Assembly (NCBI RefSeq): GCF_003315795.1
Contig: NZ_QMEY01000026.1
Span: forward strand, 62,001-126,000
Direction: 5' to 3'
From: Spongiactinospora rosea
Lineage (GTDB): Bacteria; Actinomycetota; Actinomycetes; Streptosporangiales; Streptosporangiaceae
Length of the DNA: 64,000 nt
Shown: one piece after another, positions 44,110 through 53,075 of the stretch
Layout: every line of letters begins with the position of its first letter
How positions within the stretch are numbered: the stretch's first letter is position 1
Made by a program: the position numbers and the translations under genes
Notes under the pieces: generated by a model
Seen by the model: the letters and a program-made list of their open reading frames with translations, nothing else
Database searches by the model: none
What the model was told of the DNA's origin: nothing

Positions 44110-44318
44110 GGCCCCTAATCTTTGTCAAACCTGCTGTCCATCTGCCAGGCCCACCGGTCCGGCCCGTGCAGGGGTCACGAGTGGGTGACACCCCGCCAGG
44201 CCGGGGGCGTCGGCCTGCTTCGAGGCCACCGGCGATGAGCGCGGTGCGGGCATCGCCCGAGCCGGCGTGCGGGAGGTACTGCAGGCGCGGGCCGAGGGAT
44301 GACCCCCGGCAGCCGTGT

Positions 44319-45194
44319 TTATCGGCTGTGGACGAGGGCGAGCATCTCGTCCACCGAACCGGCCGGGTCGCTGATCGGGAACTGCACCGCCCGGATGATC
44401 GCATCGGGATCGACGAGCAGGCTGAGGCGCTTGAAGCGGTCGGCGCCCGCCACCCGGAAGGTCGGCAGCAGCAGCCCGGCGGCGAGCCTGCTGTCCTGGT
44501 CGGACAGTAGCGGGTAGGGCAGCTTCGCGTACTCGGCGAAGGCGGCCAGCTGGTCGGGGCGCTGCGTGCTCACGCCCCGGATCGTGGCACCTGCCGCCTC
44601 GAAGCCGGCGCTGCGTGAGGCGTACGTGAGCGCCTCCAGCGTGCAGCCCTGCGTGCCCGGGATGTCGGTCCAGCCGGGTGGGTTCCCCTGGGTGCCCGGG
44701 GCGAAGGCACCGGGGAAGAAGAACAGCACGGTCCAGAGGCCGTCCGGCGCGTTGGGCGCGACCGGCTCGCCGTCATGTCGTTCCAGCAGGACGTCCGGGA
44801 TCTTCCGGTCGACCAGCTCGTGCACGCGACGGCTCTCGGCCGACCCGTCCTCGCTGGTCGCGGTGAGCGCCCCATCGCCCATCACGTGCCTGACGCCCCA
44901 GTCCTGCAGGGCGACGAGCGCGGGCAGCAGGCCCTCGCCCTTCGGGGTCAGCACGTAGTCGTGGCGCGGCGGGCGATCGGAATAGGGCCGCCGCTCGAGC
45001 ACCCCGTGCTCGACCAGCCCGGCCAGGCGTTCGGCCAGGGCCCGGCGGCTGACGCCCAGCTCGCGCTGGAGGGCGTCGAAGCGGGTGATGCCGCCCGCGA
45101 TGTCGCGCACCACCAGGAACGTCCACCAGTCGCCGATCACTCCGAGCGCTTGGGCGATGCCGCAGTCGGATTCGGACAGCTCGGCGCGCTTCAC
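44319..45194 (-). CDS. HxlR-type HTH fused to a peroxiredoxin domain
   Basis: A 291-residue protein. The first 110 residues are an HxlR/DUF24 winged helix (SDCGIAQALGVIGDWWTFLV, FDALQRELGVSRRALAERL, YSDRPPRHDYVLTPKG). Residues about 125-291 are an AhpC/TSA-like peroxiredoxin (LWTVLFFFPGAFAPGT, IPGTQGCTLEAL with a candidate peroxidatic Cys, GVSTQRPDQLAAFAEY, LPYPLLSDQDSRLAAGL). The combination would let a peroxide-reactive Cys control DNA binding, in addition to the conserved Cys near the start of the HxlR part. It faces an MFS gene across a 55-base gap holding a dyad operator, so it probably regulates both. Confidence 0.85.
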   Translation of the reverse strand: MKRAELSESDCGIAQALGVIGDWWTFLVVRDIAGGITRFDALQRELGVSRRALAERLAGLVEHGVLERRPYSDRPPRHDYVLTPKGEGLLPALVALQDWGVRHVMGDGALTATSEDGSAESRRVHELVDRKIPDVLLERHDGEPVAPNAPDGLWTVLFFFPGAFAPGTQGNPPGWTDIPGTQGCTLEALTYASRSAGFEAAGATIRGVSTQRPDQLAAFAEYAKLPYPLLSDQDSRLAAGLLLPTFRVAGADRFKRLSLLVDPDAIIRAVQFPISDPAGSVDEMLALVHSR

Positions 45195-45207
45195 ATCCCT
45201 AGTATAG

Positions 45208-45232
45208 AGTGCGTTTCAATTTGGAACTCACT
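45208..45232. promoter_or_regulatory. Dyad operator between HxlR-peroxiredoxin and MFS genes
   Basis: A 25-base dyad, AGTGCGTTTCAA on the left and TTGGAACTCACT on the right around a central T, with 10 of 12 pairs matching. It fills the divergent promoter region and is the best candidate site for the HxlR-type regulator. GAGTGCGT recurs at 53672 near the second HxlR gene. Confidence 0.65.
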
Positions 45233-45249
45233 TAGTGGGAGGCGCTGCG

Positions 45250-46512
45250 ATGGGATTCGGCGGCGGAAGCGGGGCGGGCGTCTTCTGGCGATGGTGGGCG
45301 GCCGGGACGACCAGCGCGGTCGGCTCGGCGGTGGGCGCGGTGGCGCTGCCGCTGACGGCCCTGACGGTGCTCGACGCCTCCGCGTTCGAGATGGGCCTGA
45401 TCACCGCCGCCGGGTACGTCGCCTGGATCGTGATCGGGCTGCCCGCCGGGGTGCTGGTGCAGCGGCTGCCCATGCGAAAGGTGCAGGTCGCCGCCGACCT
45501 GGCCCGCGCGGCGGCGATCCTCTCCATCCCGCCGGCCTGGTGGCTGGACCGGCTGACGATCGCCCAGCTGGTCATCGCGGCCCTCGTGATCGGCTTCGCG
45601 ACCGTCATCTTCGACGTCGCCAACTCGACCTTCCTGCCGTCGATCGTGAGCAGGGAACAGTTGCAGTCCCGCAACAGCCTGACGTCGGGCACCCAGGCCA
45701 CCGCTCAGCTCGGCGGGCCGTCGGCGGGCGGTCTCATCGTCCAGTTACTGGGAGCGGTGCCGACCCTCCTCGTCGACGCGGTGAGCTACCTCGTCTCCGC
45801 CCTCCTGCTGCGGAGCCTGCCCGAACGCCGCGCGGAGGCCCCCGGACACCGGACACCGATGCGCGCGATGATCCGCGAAGGCTGGCGCTTCGTCGTACAC
45901 CACCCGGTGATGGGCCCGTGCATGTGGGCCGCCACCGCGGCGAACACGGTCTGCGGGGCGCAGCACGCCCTCTACGCGCTGTACCTCGTACGCGAACTGC
46001 ACGCCGAGCCCGGCCTCGTCGGCCTGCTGCTGGCGGCGGACGGCGTCGGCACGCTGATCGGCGCGGCCCTGACGAACCGGCTCACGGCCAGGCTCGGCAC
46101 CGCCCGCGCCCTGATCGTCACCGGCTTCGTCGCCGTCGCCGGGGCGCTCGTCGTCCCCCTCGGCACCGGCTGGCACGGGTTCGCCGCCTTCGCCGTCGGC
46201 AATGTGGTGTTCGCCGCCGGCGTCGTGGTGCTCAGTGTGGTGACCCGTACGTACCGGCAGATCGCCAGCCCGCCCGGCCTGCTGGCCCGGGTGATGGCCA
46301 CCGTCCGCTTCGTCTCCTGGGGTGCGATCCCGATCAGCGGGCTGATCGCCGGAGTGATCGCGGGCGCGCTCGGCGGCCGGGCCACCCTGATGATCTTCGT
46401 CGTCGCGGCCGCCTGCATCCCGCTGGTCCTGCTCGCCTCACCTATCCGCCACCTGCGCGACCTCACCGACTACCGGCAGATCGAAGCCCAGGCGGACACG
46501 CTCACCCCGTGA
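45250..46512 (+). CDS. MFS exporter
   Basis: A 420-residue protein with about 12 membrane helices and an MFS pattern of the TMS/EntS-like group: TTSAVGSAVGAVALPLTALTV early, RLPMRKVQVAADLARAAAI in the 2-3 loop, NSLTSGTQATAQLGGPSAGG, and a long central loop at SLPERRAEAPGHR. The ATG at 45250, seven bases after GGGAGG, is chosen over a GTG at 45235. It is divergent from the HxlR-peroxiredoxin gene and is probably induced when that regulator is oxidised. Substrate unknown. Confidence 0.85.
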   Translation: MGFGGGSGAGVFWRWWAAGTTSAVGSAVGAVALPLTALTVLDASAFEMGLITAAGYVAWIVIGLPAGVLVQRLPMRKVQVAADLARAAAILSIPPAWWLDRLTIAQLVIAALVIGFATVIFDVANSTFLPSIVSREQLQSRNSLTSGTQATAQLGGPSAGGLIVQLLGAVPTLLVDAVSYLVSALLLRSLPERRAEAPGHRTPMRAMIREGWRFVVHHPVMGPCMWAATAANTVCGAQHALYALYLVRELHAEPGLVGLLLAADGVGTLIGAALTNRLTARLGTARALIVTGFVAVAGALVVPLGTGWHGFAAFAVGNVVFAAGVVVLSVVTRTYRQIASPPGLLARVMATVRFVSWGAIPISGLIAGVIAGALGGRATLMIFVVAAACIPLVLLASPIRHLRDLTDYRQIEAQADTLTP

Positions 46513-46536
46513 CCGGCGGGCACGCTTTTGACTACG

Positions 46537-47307
46537 TCACGCCTTGGGGTCCTCCGGCTTGCCGCGCTTGGTGTCGATCAGGGCGTCGATGCCGGCGATG
46601 ATCCGGTTGAGGCCGAACTCGATGTCACTGTCGGTGAAATCGTTCACCTCGTAGTTCCCACCGGCCATCATGGCGGCGAGCCTGGGGAACCCGCGTTCGT
46701 TCAGGAGGGGCCGCAGGAACTCGATCACCGTGGGGGGCAGGGCGGGAGGTGCACCCAGGACGTCCATGGTGCGCGCGAGGTCCGCCGTACTGCGGGCGTA
46801 GCCGTCCAGGAGCAGCGCGCAGCCCAGGATCTCCTGATCGTCCAGCCCGGAGCCCGACATGGCCTCCAGCAGGACCTCAAGCCAGCCCAGCAGGTTCGGG
46901 GTCAAAGGGGTGCCACGGACGGGGAGGTCGAGCAGCCAGGGGTGGGCGCGGAGGCGTTCGACGGCCGCGTGGGTCCATTCGGTGGCGGCCTCCCGCCAGC
47001 CGGTGACGTGGCACAGCGCGCTGGACGGAGGGCCCCAGCCGGCCTCGGCGAGGAGGACGAGGAGTTCTTCTTTGGAGCTGACGTACCGGTAGAGCGCGTT
47101 GGCCGTGATGCCCAGCGAACCTGCGATCTTCGGCATGGACAGCGCCGCGAGGCCGTCCCGGTCGGCTATCTCCACGGCGGCCTCGACGATCCGCTCGACG
47201 CTGTGCGCGGGCTTGGGGCCGCGCCGCCGCGCGGTCGAGGCGAGTCCCCAGGCCAGGGTGAGGCCGGGGGGCAGTTCACGCTCCGGGCTGTCCTTCATCG
47301 TCAACAT
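46537..47307 (-). CDS. TetR-family transcriptional regulator
   Basis: A 256-residue regulator. The HTH lies at about residues 38-85 (SVERIVEAAVEIADRDGLAA, LSMPKIAGSLGITANALYRY), followed by a TetR class C-terminal domain (TEWTHAAVERLRAHPWLLDL, DIEFGLNRIIAGIDALI). An unusually long tail of about 35 residues precedes the HTH; a start at the internal MKDSPERE is equally possible. It converges on the MFS gene with only 24 bases between them. The target is unknown; the divergent secreted-protein gene at 47411 is one candidate. Confidence 0.85.
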   Translation of the reverse strand: MLTMKDSPERELPPGLTLAWGLASTARRRGPKPAHSVERIVEAAVEIADRDGLAALSMPKIAGSLGITANALYRYVSSKEELLVLLAEAGWGPPSSALCHVTGWREAATEWTHAAVERLRAHPWLLDLPVRGTPLTPNLLGWLEVLLEAMSGSGLDDQEILGCALLLDGYARSTADLARTMDVLGAPPALPPTVIEFLRPLLNERGFPRLAAMMAGGNYEVNDFTDSDIEFGLNRIIAGIDALIDTKRGKPEDPKA

Positions 47308-47410
47308 CTTGCACCAAGCGGCTCCCGTAAAAACTGTTCAAGCCTTACACTAATTATGCGGGCGGCGGAGACGGCACCGCCCGGCACCGCGCAACGAAGG
47401 GAGCCACGGC

Positions 47411-47737
47411 ATGAAATCCGGACAACGGGCCAAGCGCCTGAGCATCGTCATGGCCGCCGCAGCGGTCATGACCACCTTCGCGGGGACCGCCTCGGCCGCG
47501 ACCGCCGAAGCCACCGCCCTGCCCAGCGACTGCCACGCGGAAATCCTCGGCTGGAATCACACCGGCGCGACCTGCGCGCAGAGCAACGGCGGCTGGTACC
47601 AGGCCATCGCCCAATGTCAGAGCGCCGAGGGCGACATCACCCCCCGCTCCGGCCCCTGGCGTCAGGACGGCAATTCCCTCTCATACTGCCTCGGCACGGA
47701 AACCGCGATATCAGCGCAATACGCCACCACGCCCTGA
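47411..47737 (+). CDS. Small secreted protein, unknown function
   Basis: A 108-residue protein with a signal peptide (basic MKSGQRAKR, hydrophobic core, cleavage after TASA near residue 29). The mature part of about 79 residues has four cysteines (SDCHAE, TCAQS, AQCQSA, YCLGT), suggesting two disulfides, and a GGWYQAIAQC segment. I do not recognise a family. It is preceded by GAAGGGAG and stands alone. Confidence 0.75.
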   Translation: MKSGQRAKRLSIVMAAAAVMTTFAGTASAATAEATALPSDCHAEILGWNHTGATCAQSNGGWYQAIAQCQSAEGDITPRSGPWRQDGNSLSYCLGTETAISAQYATTP

Positions 47738-47796
47738 CAGAAGTGAACTGAGGGCGGCAGCCCGGACATCAGCGCCGCCCACGGAATTCCTCCGGT

Positions 47797-47824
47797 AGGT
47801 CCCCCGCCACCAGGTGGGGGGCCT
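47797..47824 (+). terminator. GC-rich hairpin after small secreted protein gene
   Basis: AGGTCCCCC and GGGGGGCCT enclose about ten bases, 60 bases past the stop at 47737, with no T-run. It is a likely transcription end between this gene and the TAP peptidase gene. Confidence 0.5.
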
Positions 47825-48017
47825 GCCGCCGTCTGGGGGTGACCCCGAGCAGCCGGTCACCCTTTGCACGAGAGGTCATGCATGACTTATCGTGGCATCG
47901 TGGGCCGGATGGCCCCCCGTGGCCGGCGAGCGGCAACTCGACGACCACGGGAACGCACCACCACGCCGTACGGCGTGCTCTCACGCGACGCATCTCCCAG
48001 CGAAAGGGTGAGCAGCC

Positions 48018-49907
48018 ATGCTGCGCACGCACACCTCGAAACAAGCCGCCGGCACCCCGGCACGGCGCCTGGCCTGTGCCCTGCTGGCCACCGCGACGGC
48101 CCTGTCAGCGGTCACGACGCCCGCACAGGCGGACACTGACCCGACCCCCGCTCCCCCGCACGACTGCGCCCAAGCGGACGAACGCTGCGACGGTACCTTG
48201 CAGGTGCCGCTGAACTGGAAGGACCCGGGCTCGGGCACCATCACCGTGGCCTTCACCTGGGTGCCGAGGGGCGACCGCGCCCGGCCCCCGCTCACCACCG
48301 TGATCGCCAACGGCGGCGGCCCCGGCCCCCTGGATCCCTCCTACGGCGAACTGGCCAAGGCCATGCTCGGTCCGCTGGCCGACCGGGTGGACGTACTGAT
48401 GGTCGAGCCCCGCGGGTTCGGCCGTTCCGCGCCGCTGACCTGCGACGGACTCGACATCGACCGCCCGGCGACCATCGCCGCCTGCACCCGGAGGCTGGGG
48501 TCGCGGGCCTCGTACTTCACCACCGAGCAGCACGCCGCCGACATCGAGGCGGTACGCAAGGCGCTGGGCGGCCGGAACGTGACGTTCGTCGGCAACTCCT
48601 ACGGCACCCTCATCGGCCAGGCGTACGCCGCCCGCTTCCCCAAGCAGGTCCGGGCCATGTTCCTCAACAGCGTCGTCGCCGCCGACGCGCGCGGGTACGA
48701 GGCCCGCGGCTTTCGCAACCAGCACCAGATGGGGATGAACGCACTGATCGCCGCCTGCCGCCGTTCGGCCGCCTGCGCCCGCGCCCATCCCCACCCCGAG
48801 CGGCTGTGGGAGAGGTTGCTGCGCCGCCTGCGCTCGGCCCCCGACCGGCAGGTCCCGGTGAGGGCCACCGAACCACTGCTGATCGCCGCCTCCGTACCGG
48901 ACGCCCGCGAGAACCTGGCCGCGGCGAGCGCGTACCTCCGCGGCGATCGGGCACCGCTCCGCCGCCTGGTCAAGCGGGCCACGCCGACCCCGTCACCCGC
49001 CGCCCTGCCACCGGCCCTGTTCACCTACTACTGCGGGGACGCGCGGGCCCCGTACGACAGAACGGCCACCGCGCGGGTACGCGCCCGCCAGCTCGACGCC
49101 TACCTCGCCCGCCACCCGATCTTCGCCCCCTACACCGCGCGGGAGGCGTCCGGGCCGACCGCGCAGTGGCTGCGCGCATGCACGTACTGGCCCACGCCGC
49201 GCCACACCCCGCCCGTCCCGCCGGGCACCCGGCTGCCGGACGTGCCGGTGCTGGCGATGAGCGGGCGGTTCGACACCGAGACCGCGCCCGAGGACGCGAC
49301 GGCGGTCGCGGCGCGCTTCCCCCGCGGCCGGGCCCTGAACATCCCGTTCGGCGGCCACGGGCTGCTCATGGGCACCGGGCCGGACAGCGGCTGCGTCCAG
49401 GACCTGCTCCGCACGTTCGTCGCCGAGCCCTCCAAGCCCGTGGCCGGTTGCTCGGCCGAGCACTACCGCCTGCTCGGCGAGCACCCGCGACGGTCGGCCG
49501 ACCTGCCCCCGATCCGCGGCGGCGACGACCTGCCCGGCGCGGCCCGCCGTACCATCGCGGCCGCCTTCGCCACCGCCGTCGACGCCCTGGCCCCACGCGG
49601 CCCGTACTCCACCACGCCACTGCCCGCGCGGGAACCCGGCCTGCGCGGCGGCCACGTACGCTACGACGCCAAGACCTCCACGGTGACCCTCGCGCACACC
49701 AGGTACGTGAAGGACGTCCAGGTCAGCGGCACCGTACGGTACGCCCCGGACACCGGCGTGGCCACCGCCGACCTGAAGGCGAAGCCCACCGGCTCGCCCG
49801 AGACACCGCTGACCCTGTCATGGCGGCCCTTCCAGCCCGAAGACCTCACCCGCCTCCAGGGCAAGCTGAACGGCCACCCCTTCCAGGCCACCGCCCCGGC
49901 CTTCTGA
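48018..49907 (+). CDS. Secreted TAP-type alpha/beta-hydrolase peptidase
   Basis: A 629-residue protein with a signal peptide (cleavage after AQA near residue 38). It has the tripeptidyl-aminopeptidase layout: CDGTLQVPLNWKDP, an oxyanion NGGGPGPLD loop, nucleophile Ser in VGNSYGTLIG (about residue 193), Asp in LAMSGRFDTETAP (about 417) and His in FGGHGLLMG (about 447). The family cleaves short N-terminal peptides from exported proteins. About 140 residues beyond the usual end form an extra beta-rich domain (VTLAHTRYVKDVQVSGTVRY). It may serve nutrient uptake or process secreted peptides. Confidence 0.85.
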   Translation: MLRTHTSKQAAGTPARRLACALLATATALSAVTTPAQADTDPTPAPPHDCAQADERCDGTLQVPLNWKDPGSGTITVAFTWVPRGDRARPPLTTVIANGGGPGPLDPSYGELAKAMLGPLADRVDVLMVEPRGFGRSAPLTCDGLDIDRPATIAACTRRLGSRASYFTTEQHAADIEAVRKALGGRNVTFVGNSYGTLIGQAYAARFPKQVRAMFLNSVVAADARGYEARGFRNQHQMGMNALIAACRRSAACARAHPHPERLWERLLRRLRSAPDRQVPVRATEPLLIAASVPDARENLAAASAYLRGDRAPLRRLVKRATPTPSPAALPPALFTYYCGDARAPYDRTATARVRARQLDAYLARHPIFAPYTAREASGPTAQWLRACTYWPTPRHTPPVPPGTRLPDVPVLAMSGRFDTETAPEDATAVAARFPRGRALNIPFGGHGLLMGTGPDSGCVQDLLRTFVAEPSKPVAGCSAEHYRLLGEHPRRSADLPPIRGGDDLPGAARRTIAAAFATAVDALAPRGPYSTTPLPAREPGLRGGHVRYDAKTSTVTLAHTRYVKDVQVSGTVRYAPDTGVATADLKAKPTGSPETPLTLSWRPFQPEDLTRLQGKLNGHPFQATAPAF

Positions 49908-49914
49908 CGAGCGG

Positions 49915-49970
49915 CATCAGGTCCCCCGTGCTGCCGAGCGGCCACGGGACCGCTCCCCGGAGACCTGATG
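49915..49970 (+). promoter_or_regulatory. Nested inverted repeat covering the next start codon
   Basis: Outer arms CATCAGGTC (49915-49923) and GACCTGATG (49962-49970) match perfectly; inner arms CCCGTG and CACGGG also match. The right outer arm contains the ATG at 49968, so the folded RNA would hide that start. The structure may be both a terminator for the peptidase gene and a brake on the lipoprotein gene. Confidence 0.5.
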
Positions 49971-50516
49971 TTCGGTATCCCCATGCCCAGCTCACGGTTG
50001 CCGTCGAAAGTCTGGCCGCGGCTGCTCGCCTGCCTGCTGCTGCCCCCCATGCTCACGTCATGCTCTTCGAACCCGCCGCCCCCCAGCCGCACCACCACGT
50101 CACCATCGCCCCCGCCCACCACCTCCAGCGCCCCGGCGTCCCCCACCCCATCGCCCACACCGTCGCGGCCCGTTCCCCGCGACGGCACGAAACTGCGCTC
50201 ATGCGCGGACGGCACCTGCGAGGTCCGGGTGAGGGAACGGGCCAAGGTGCCACTCCCCCGCCGATTCGGTATCGGCCCGATCAGGGTGACCGGCGTCGAG
50301 GACGACACCATCACGATGGTCGTCCCACTGACCCGGTCGAAGTTCGAAAGCGACGGCGGCTGCTCCGCCACCCTCATCGGCTCGTCCGCCGACGCCCCCG
50401 CCCACTGGGACCTGACCTGCCGATCCGCCGAAAAGGTCACCATCAACCAGATGACCCTGACCGTCACCGACATCACGGACAAGGCCGCGATCATCCGCAT
50501 CCGCCCCGCTAAGTGA
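49968..50516 (+). CDS. Putative lipoprotein
   Basis: A 182-residue protein with a lipoprotein signal: basic start, hydrophobic LLACLLLPPML, then a lipobox LTSC with the lipidated Cys near residue 32. A Pro/Ser/Thr linker of about 35 residues follows. The folded part has three cysteines (RSCADGTCEV, DGGCSAT, LTCRS) and ends TDITDKAAIIRIRPAK. No family recognised. Its end overlaps the convergent broken MFS gene by eight bases. Confidence 0.75.
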   Translation: MFGIPMPSSRLPSKVWPRLLACLLLPPMLTSCSSNPPPPSRTTTSPSPPPTTSSAPASPTPSPTPSRPVPRDGTKLRSCADGTCEVRVRERAKVPLPRRFGIGPIRVTGVEDDTITMVVPLTRSKFESDGGCSATLIGSSADAPAHWDLTCRSAEKVTINQMTLTVTDITDKAAIIRIRPAK

Positions 50517-51396
50517 TCTGTGCGCCGCCGCCTGGCGGAGGCCGCCTGATCGGGGCGGCATCCGAGCGTGACGCGGGCCTACGGTCCGGTGCCCGTTCCT
50601 TCGCCACGAGTTCGCGTACGGCGGGTGCCACCTCCTCGCCGAACCGCCTGATCCGGCTCGGGTCCATGGTCATGAGTGTGAACCCGCTGGTCCCGTGGAC
50701 CCTGCGCCGCTCGACCAGGAGCAGGACGACGAACAAGGCGAGCGCGGCCACCCCGAGCGCGACCGCGGTCCAGCCCCGGCCCTGGGTGAGCGCCAGCAGC
50801 AGGGCGACCAGGCCGGCACCGAGCAGGACGGCGCCGGGGAGATCGAGCCCGCCGCGCGCGGTGTGCGCGCTCGCCGGTACGGAGCGGGCCACCAGCAGCA
50901 GGCTGACCAGGGCGAGCAGCGCGCCGAGCCCGAACAGCCAGCGCCATGACAGGTAGTCGGCGAGCAGCCCGCCGACCACCAGCCCGGCCCCGGCGCCCGC
51001 GCCGACGATCCCGGAGATCAGCCCGAACGCGAACGTCATCCGCTCGCGCGGCATCGTCTCGCGCAGGATGGCCATGGACAGCGGCACCAGCGCGAGCGCC
51101 GCGCCCTGGACGACTCTGGCCGCGATGAGCTGCCCGATGTCCTGGGCGGCCACGGCCCCGGCCATGCCGGCGAGATAGGTGATCAGTACGGCGAGCAGCA
51201 CCCGGCGCTTGCCGTACAGGTCGCCCATCCGGCCGAGCAGCGGGGTCAGCACGGCGCTGGACAGCAGGAACCCGCTGATGATCCACGAGGCCCAGCCGGG
51301 TGTGGTGTCGAGTTCGCGCTGAAGCAGGCCGACCGCGGGGACGACCATCGTCTGCATGAGCGCGTAGCTGAAGACCGAGGTGACCAGGGCGAACAC
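50509..51396 (-). pseudogene. Chimera of MFS N-terminal half and luciferase-like enzyme tail
   Basis: The first 230 residues are a DHA2-type MFS half with seven or eight helices (LQRELDTTPGWASWIISGFL, LLGRMGDLYGKRRVLLAV, YLSWRWLFGLGALLALVS). After RRRVHGTS the sequence changes to GFTLMTMDPSRIRRFGEEVA and PAVRELVAKER, which resembles the end of a luciferase-like flavin monooxygenase (GF.L......RF..EV.P.LR), then a low-complexity basic tail. The missing half of each partner points to one deletion that joined two neighbouring genes in frame. The product could still be made but should not work as a transporter. Confidence 0.7.
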
Positions 51397-51674
51397 GTCG
51401 CGTTGGTACGCTTCACCAGCGGCTCGTCGACCGGGCCGAACGGCGCGGCGTGGTGCTCCGGGTCCGCGCCCAGCGTGACCGCCGCGCCTGCGACATCCAA
51501 CTGACCGAGCAGGGCAGGCAGATCGCCCACGCGGCGCACCGCAAGGTCACCGCACAGGTCGAGCACCTGATCGGAGAGGTCGCCCCCGACGACCGCGAGC
51601 GCCTGGAACACGTGGTGACGACCATCATCCGCAGCGCACACCCCGCCCCCCGCGTCCCCGCCCCCCGCTCCTGA
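51393..51674 (+). pseudogene. MarR-family regulator, C-terminal remnant
   Basis: The frame reads VGTLHQRLVDRAERRGVVLR then DRRACDIQLTEQGRQIAHAA, the recognition-helix, wing and C-terminal dimer region of a MarR protein. Everything before the recognition helix is missing and is replaced by the start of the leftward MFS gene at 51396. An ATG at 51450 could at most give 74 residues with no complete HTH. It is a leftover, probably of the regulator that once controlled the broken exporter. Confidence 0.65.
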
Positions 51675-51701
51675 CCCGAGGGAAGGATGGCGTACGCCGG
51701 T

Positions 51702-52226
51702 TCAGGGGCGGGCCGGAGCGGAGATTCCGATCCCACCTGGGAGGTCGGCGCCGAATTGCGCGAGCACCGCGTCCCAGTCGAGCGGTGCGAACGCCTCGTG
51801 GGTCGTCTCGTCGATCCTGTCGGCGGGCACCAGCCAGCACACTTCGAGTTGCAGGCCGTCGGGGTCGGCGGCGTACAGCGACTTGGTGGCGCCGTGGTCG
51901 ATCTCGTCGATCAAGGCGCCTGCCTGACGCAGCCTGCCGCGGATCCGCTGGAGTTCGGCCAGGGTGTCCACCTCCCACGCCAGGTGCGCGAGCCCGGGGC
52001 GCCGGTCCGGGCCTTGCGGGGCGGCCGGGCCGTCGATCTGCATCAAGGCCAGGTCGTGGTCGTTGGTGGAGTCCTCGGCCTTCATGAACGCCGACTCGGG
52101 GATCTTGTCGCCGTCGGCATGGAGGCGGTGGTCGATGCGGAAGTTCAGCAGTTCGGTGTAGAAGGCGATGCTGCGTTCGACGTCGCGGACGTAGAGCACG
52201 GCGTGGTTGAGACGCTGGACTGGCAT
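51702..52226 (-). CDS. VOC-family (glyoxalase/dioxygenase) protein
   Basis: A 174-residue protein starting at the ATG 52226 after AAGGAG; a longer frame upstream has only Pro/Arg-rich filler. It shows the VOC pattern: LNHAVLYVRDVERSIAFYTE with the first metal His, LGL-like strands, GLAHLAWEVDTLAELQ with a second His, and ADPDGLQLEVCW with the metal-binding Glu. Such proteins are glyoxalases, dioxygenases or resistance proteins. The larger size suggests a dioxygenase-like member. Neighbours include an azoreductase and HxlR, so detoxification of aromatics is plausible. Confidence 0.8.
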   Translation of the reverse strand: MPVQRLNHAVLYVRDVERSIAFYTELLNFRIDHRLHADGDKIPESAFMKAEDSTNDHDLALMQIDGPAAPQGPDRRPGLAHLAWEVDTLAELQRIRGRLRQAGALIDEIDHGATKSLYAADPDGLQLEVCWLVPADRIDETTHEAFAPLDWDAVLAQFGADLPGGIGISAPARP

Positions 52227-52296
52227 GTCACTCCTTGGCTGGTCACGGTTGGTCGTCTTCGCCGGCGGGGTGGGGTGCCCCGTACCGGTTCGGGGC

Positions 52297-52947
52297 TCAG
52301 GCGGCGGCGGTCGCGCCGCCGGCGATCGTCGCGGCGAGTTCGCGAGCTCGGTCGTGGGCATTGGCCATGGACGCCTTGTGCATCGGAAGCAGCGCGGCCA
52401 TCGCCGTCTCGTGGGGGGCCATGGTCAGCTCGGGGACCACGATGGTGACGTCGAGGCCGAACATGTCCTCGTGGCCGAGCAGCGCCTCAAGGAGGGGTAC
52501 GACGTAGTCCAGGCCGTGCCTGGGAGCGCCCGGGCTGTAGCTGCCGCCCCGAGCCGAGATCACCACGGCGGGACGCCCGGCGACCTGGGAGGGGCTGCCG
52601 TGCCTGACCGTGCGGCCGAGGACGATGACCTGGTCGAGCCATGCCTTGAACACCGACGGCATCGTCAGGTTGTACATCGGCACCGTGAAGAGATAGGCGT
52701 CGGCGCCAAGGAACTCCTCGATCAGTGCGTCCTGTATCGCCGCCGCGGCGGCCTGCTCGCCGGTGTGCCGGGCGGGGTCGGTGGCGCGTGCGGTGATGCC
52801 CGCCGCGCTGATGTGGGGCACGGGCGCGGCGGCAAGGTCGCGGTGAACGACCTTGCCGTGCCAGCCATCGAGGAAGGATTGCGCGACCTGGCGGGAGACC
52901 GAGGCCCCGCCGAGCGAGGAGGAGTCGATGTGCAGCAGGTAGGACAT
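52297..52947 (-). CDS. FMN-dependent NADH-azoreductase
   Basis: A 216-residue flavodoxin-fold enzyme (MSYLLHIDSSSLGGASVSRQ, VPMYNLTMPSVFKAWLDQVI, ISARGGSYSPG), the AzoR pattern with FMN phosphate loop SSSLGGAS. AzoR enzymes reduce quinones and azo dyes with NADH. The ATG at 52947 follows AAAGGA. It is divergent from an HxlR regulator gene at 53076, a common pairing in which HxlR represses the azoreductase until quinones or other electrophiles modify its cysteine. Confidence 0.88.
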   Translation of the reverse strand: MSYLLHIDSSSLGGASVSRQVAQSFLDGWHGKVVHRDLAAAPVPHISAAGITARATDPARHTGEQAAAAAIQDALIEEFLGADAYLFTVPMYNLTMPSVFKAWLDQVIVLGRTVRHGSPSQVAGRPAVVISARGGSYSPGAPRHGLDYVVPLLEALLGHEDMFGLDVTIVVPELTMAPHETAMAALLPMHKASMANAHDRARELAATIAGGATAAA

Positions 52948-53075
52948 GGGTGGGTTCCTTTCAGAGTGCGCGCTCCGGTGATCCGGGAGCGGGCCGTGGT
53001 CGTGGATCGGCGCGACCGCCCCGCAGGGGGTCACATACTGGTAGTGCGGTAACGCCCGGATGAGAGGTAATCGAG

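Noticed and set aside
47769..48044. A 91-residue minus-strand frame
   Set aside because: It covers the terminator hairpin and the promoter of the TAP peptidase; the composition is Arg-rich with no motif or ribosome binding site.
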